Shown: positions 31,731 to 34,177 of the stretch, piece by piece
How the letters are laid out: each line of letters begins with the position of its first letter
Position numbering within the stretch: position 1 is the stretch's first letter
NCBI GenBank assembly: GCA_016870615.1
Contig: VGAZ01000009.1
Coordinates: 1 to 34,177, forward strand
From: Actinomycetota bacterium
Lineage (GTDB): Bacteria; Actinomycetota; Humimicrobiia; Humimicrobiales; Humimicrobiaceae
Direction of reading: 5' to 3'
Length of the DNA stretch: 34,177 nucleotides
Position numbers and translations under genes: made by a program
The notes under the pieces: generated by a model
Seen by the model: only the letters and a program-made list of their open reading frames with translations
Databases searched by the model: none
What the model was told of the DNA's origin: nothing

Positions 31731-33410
31731 TTATATGGTAAAAATATATTTGCTTTTTTCACTGAAAATCAGTAAACATATGCATTTGTTACATACTGCT
31801 GTACCATTCTGTGAGTATTGAAAAAAGAAGCATTTATAGCTATGGAATTCAAGTTTATCATAAAGGCTCGCGGCATCTTTCTCATCACTGCTGTGGCTAT
31901 CATCAGCAACAGAGCCTATTGCCCAGCCGGTAATTCCTTCAATGCACCCTTCTATCCACCAGCCATCCAGTATGCTTAAGCTTGGAACCCCGTTATGGGC
32001 AGCTTTCATGCCTGAGGTCCCGGACGCTTCATTGGGCCTTTTGGGAGTGTTGAGCCACAAATCAACTCCTGCCACCATCTGCCCGGCAATTTCCATATCA
32101 TAATTTTCAACAAATACTATATTTATCTTCTCCCTCAGCTGGACTGAAAGATTATTTATTTTCTTTATAAGCTCCTTGCCATAATAGTCATTAGGATGGG
32201 CCTTGCCTGAAAAAACAAATTGCATGCTCCCATGCAGGCTGCATATCCTTGCGAGCCTGTCAATATCCATAAAGACAAGATCAGGCCTCTTATATGCTGT
32301 TGCTCTTCTTGCAAAACCTATTGTAAAGACCTTTTCGGAAAATTTATTTCCATCCTGGCTGTTGATAAATTTTATAAGCTTTGCCTTTTCCTTCACATGG
32401 GCTTTCCATATTTTATCCTTTGGAATGCTTATTGCATACCTTAGGCTGTAGGGGTCATTAAACCATTCCGGGATATATTCATCAAATAATTTTTTCAATG
32501 AGCCGCTTACCCAGGTAAATGAATGAACACCATTAGTTATTGAATCAACTGTGTAGCCTGGAAACATATCCCTTGATACTTTACCGTGCGCCTTGGCAAC
32601 CCCATTTATATAGCGGCTCAAATTAAGTGCAGTAAGTGTCATATTAAGTTTATCATTACCTGCAAATCTTTTAAGAATATCCAGGGAAATATAATCACCA
32701 AGTATATGTTCGACGAGGCTGTAGGAAAACTGGTCATGTCCCGCCGGAACCGGTGTATGGGTTGTAAATACGCACATGTTTCTTACCCTGGCTATTGCAT
32801 CGCTTAATGTTTCAGGCTGATTTATGTTTTCAATTTTGCGGTTTCTTAAAAGTTCTATTGAAAGCAGGCTTGAATGGCCTTCATTCATATGGTATTTTTT
32901 TAAGCTGTCATATCCAAGCTCTGAAAGCATCCTAACCCCGCCAATGCCAAGAACTGCCTCCTGTAAAAGCCTGTAGGCTTCGTCACCGCCGTAAAGATAA
33001 TATGTTATTTTCCTGTCATCTTCATGGTTTTCAACAATATCTGTATCAAGAAAAATTACTGGGACTTCAAACCCTGAAGCCCCTTTATAGAGGTATTGCC
33101 AGGCTTTTAATTGCACATCTCTTCCCCTTAATTTTATAGATACTGACGCTTTTAAGGGTTTTAAGAAATTTTCATACTCCCATTCATATGGAAGGTCAAG
33201 CTGGTTGCCCTTTTCATCTATTTTCTGGAAAATATAGCCCTTTTTATAAAGGAGGGAAACCGCAATCGCAGGAATTTTTAAGTCTGCAAACGATTTAACC
33301 GTGTCACCGGCAAGAATACCCAGACCGCCGCTATACGTCTGCACAGAAGGATCAATGCCTATTTCCATTGAAAAATATGCTATAAGTTTTTTATTATTTT
33401 CAGACTGCAT
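31731..33410 (-). CDS. alpha-glucan phosphorylase (short type) with frame-shifted C-terminus
   Basis: 559 residues. AAGGAGA precedes ATG 33410. The start MQSENNKKLIAYFSMEIGID, the YSGGLGILAGDTVKS loop, MNEGHSSLL and the pyridoxal-phosphate site GTSGMKAAHNG with Lys469 define the short-type alpha-glucan phosphorylase (TIGR02094 class). It releases glucose-1-phosphate from glycogen-like polymers. The frame goes wrong at about residue 521: after SLYDKLE the protein ends in unrelated residues. In the neighbouring frame, directly adjacent, the expected tail NSIAINASFFNTHRMVQQYV is encoded, with a stop at 31769-31771. Roughly 18-20 codons plus a frame change are missing at the junction. The catalytic core is intact, so partial function may survive. 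Confidence 0.9.
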   Translation of the reverse strand: MQSENNKKLIAYFSMEIGIDPSVQTYSGGLGILAGDTVKSFADLKIPAIAVSLLYKKGYIFQKIDEKGNQLDLPYEWEYENFLKPLKASVSIKLRGRDVQLKAWQYLYKGASGFEVPVIFLDTDIVENHEDDRKITYYLYGGDEAYRLLQEAVLGIGGVRMLSELGYDSLKKYHMNEGHSSLLSIELLRNRKIENINQPETLSDAIARVRNMCVFTTHTPVPAGHDQFSYSLVEHILGDYISLDILKRFAGNDKLNMTLTALNLSRYINGVAKAHGKVSRDMFPGYTVDSITNGVHSFTWVSGSLKKLFDEYIPEWFNDPYSLRYAISIPKDKIWKAHVKEKAKLIKFINSQDGNKFSEKVFTIGFARRATAYKRPDLVFMDIDRLARICSLHGSMQFVFSGKAHPNDYYGKELIKKINNLSVQLREKINIVFVENYDMEIAGQMVAGVDLWLNTPKRPNEASGTSGMKAAHNGVPSLSILDGWWIEGCIEGITGWAIGSVADDSHSSDEKDAASLYDKLEFHSYKCFFFQYSQNGTAVCNKCICLLIFSEKSKYIFTI

Positions 33411-33534
33411 TGTCTCCTTTTTTAATTCAAGGGTTTTAAAAAGGTAATCTTATATTTAAAACTCAACAATTGCAAAGAAAAATAATAAATTCATAATAAT
33501 TTAATATTTTTTTAATAAAACTTTAACAAATCAA

Positions 33535-34119
33535 TTGCTATATTTTGTTAATATGCTATCAATGGAACACTTGAGTACAATAGATATAAATTCAAATTAT
33601 CTGTTAAGCTCCATGTATTCTTTCTATAAGAATAAAAGAGTTATAATAAATGGAGTTATAAATACCCTGCACTTAAAAAATCCAAAATCCCCTTCCCTGG
33701 ATAAAAAAAATATTAAATTTAACATTAATTTGTCCAGTTTCCTGGATTATCTCAAGGTATTTTCAGAGATTTTTTACAACCACTATTATCACTTAAACTG
33801 CCTTATTCTTGAATTTAAAAATAAAAATATAGAGATTAAAGAGGTGTATGCTGATCTTATATCAGAAAAATATAAAGATTTTATTTCAGAAATACTTAAA
33901 ACAGCAGTTCCGCGGTTTATAGAGCCATCCATGAAAATTTTTCTTAATGCACTTGAAAAACGCAAGATTTATTATTCTCTTTACAATGATTATACAAACA
34001 ACAATGATATTCTTGAAATGCTGGAGAATGAAGCAATAGCCCTGGAAAAAAAATTCTGGAACAGGTTTAACCGTATTAATAATTATTTTAAAAACAAAGT
34101 GTTAAATAAGCAGTATTAA
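33535..34119 (+). CDS. hypothetical protein, AT-rich
   Basis: 194 residues if started at TTG 33535; ATG 33553 (MLSMEHLSTIDINSNYL) is an equally good or better start. There is no signal peptide. The sequence is rich in Asn, Lys, Ile and Tyr with mostly helical and beta stretches, a central YHLNCLILEFKNKNIEIKEV, and IEPSMKIFLNALEKRKI near the C-terminus. I do not recognise a family. The upstream 124 bases are very AT-rich with no clear ribosome binding site. It stands divergent from the glucan phosphorylase gene and has a more skewed base composition than its neighbours. Confidence 0.6.
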   Translation: MLYFVNMLSMEHLSTIDINSNYLLSSMYSFYKNKRVIINGVINTLHLKNPKSPSLDKKNIKFNINLSSFLDYLKVFSEIFYNHYYHLNCLILEFKNKNIEIKEVYADLISEKYKDFISEILKTAVPRFIEPSMKIFLNALEKRKIYYSLYNDYTNNNDILEMLENEAIALEKKFWNRFNRINNYFKNKVLNKQY

Positions 34120-34177
34120 TTATATAAAAAGCACAGCATCATAAAAGCATCAACAAAGACCACAAGAAGCCACTTTC

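Noticed and set aside
31700-31740. ACCAT-N6-ATGGT hairpin as a terminator between the convergent DUF3298 lipoprotein and glucan phosphorylase genes.
   Set aside because: Only a five-base stem, which is within chance for this composition.

Overview
This is an AT-rich window, probably bacterial and chromosomal. It carries about 35 protein-coding genes on both strands, with no rRNA, tRNA or CRISPR array that I could see. The content suggests a free-living anaerobe: ferrous iron uptake (FeoAB plus the small Cys-rich partner), an ECF-type Ni/Co transporter, a hexulose-phosphate synthase/RraA protein, a short-type alpha-glucan phosphorylase, a B12-dependent radical SAM enzyme, NfeD and YvcK. Codon and family flavour is Firmicutes-like or that of an uncultured candidate lineage. 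I cannot place it further from sequence alone.

Layout. 0-2 kb: a YibE/F membrane protein and a small lipoprotein. 2.1-5.7 kb: a Ni/Co uptake operon on the plus strand (unusual His-containing lipoprotein, CbiL/NikL-like component, cbiM, cbiQ, cbiO). 5.9-8.6 kb: feoA-feoB-feoB-associated peptide on the minus strand, behind a near-consensus promoter with a palindrome just downstream of it. 8.7-10.3 kb: flavin reductase-like protein and ADP-ribosylglycohydrolase in one minus-strand operon. 10.3-12 kb: a scar region with a 3' fragment of an exonuclease III gene, a broken HigB/RelE-type toxin, its intact antitoxin, then the intact xth gene. 12-16 kb: cyclophilin-like protein, a small conserved protein, hexulose-6-phosphate synthase split from its RraA domain by a frameshift, and NfeD. 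16.3-18.1 kb: two consecutive nucleotidyltransferase/small-helical-protein pairs. 18.2-23.6 kb: an AHSA1-like protein and an amino-sugar locus (yvcK, nagB, an unknown NTase-like protein, glmM, a GlmU-like left-handed beta-helix protein). 23.9-28.4 kb: a monoacylglycerol-lipase-like hydrolase, a HEPN remnant, FAD-dependent glycerol-3-phosphate dehydrogenase with a DUF1667 remnant upstream, and a B12-binding radical SAM protein. 28.7-34.2 kb: YjbQ, an epimerase split by a one-base frameshift, a small conserved protein, a DUF3298 lipoprotein, an alpha-glucan phosphorylase with a damaged C-terminus, and an unrecognised AT-rich ORF.

Two themes stand out. First, decayed reading frames are frequent: the HPS-RraA split, epimerase split, glucan phosphorylase tail, truncated HigB, xth 3' fragment, DUF1667 remnant and HEPN remnant. 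Some could be assembly errors (the one-base changes). Others cannot be, because they lack whole segments. Second, nucleotidyltransferase, HEPN and toxin-antitoxin-like pieces recur (10.4-11.0, 12.8, 16.3-18.1, 20.5-21.4, 24.9 kb), mostly as small two-gene units. The best candidates for undescribed biology are the NTase plus small helical protein pair at 17.3-18.1 kb (with a possible orphan relative at 12.8 kb), the lipoprotein heading the Ni/Co operon, and the unknown NTase-like protein embedded in the glmM operon.

Functional links: LbH protein, GlmM, NagB and YvcK all act on or respond to the GlcN-6-P to UDP-GlcNAc route, so 18.6-23.6 kb reads as an amino-sugar and envelope precursor locus. 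The lipase-like hydrolase and GlpD could together feed acylglycerol-derived glycerol into central metabolism.
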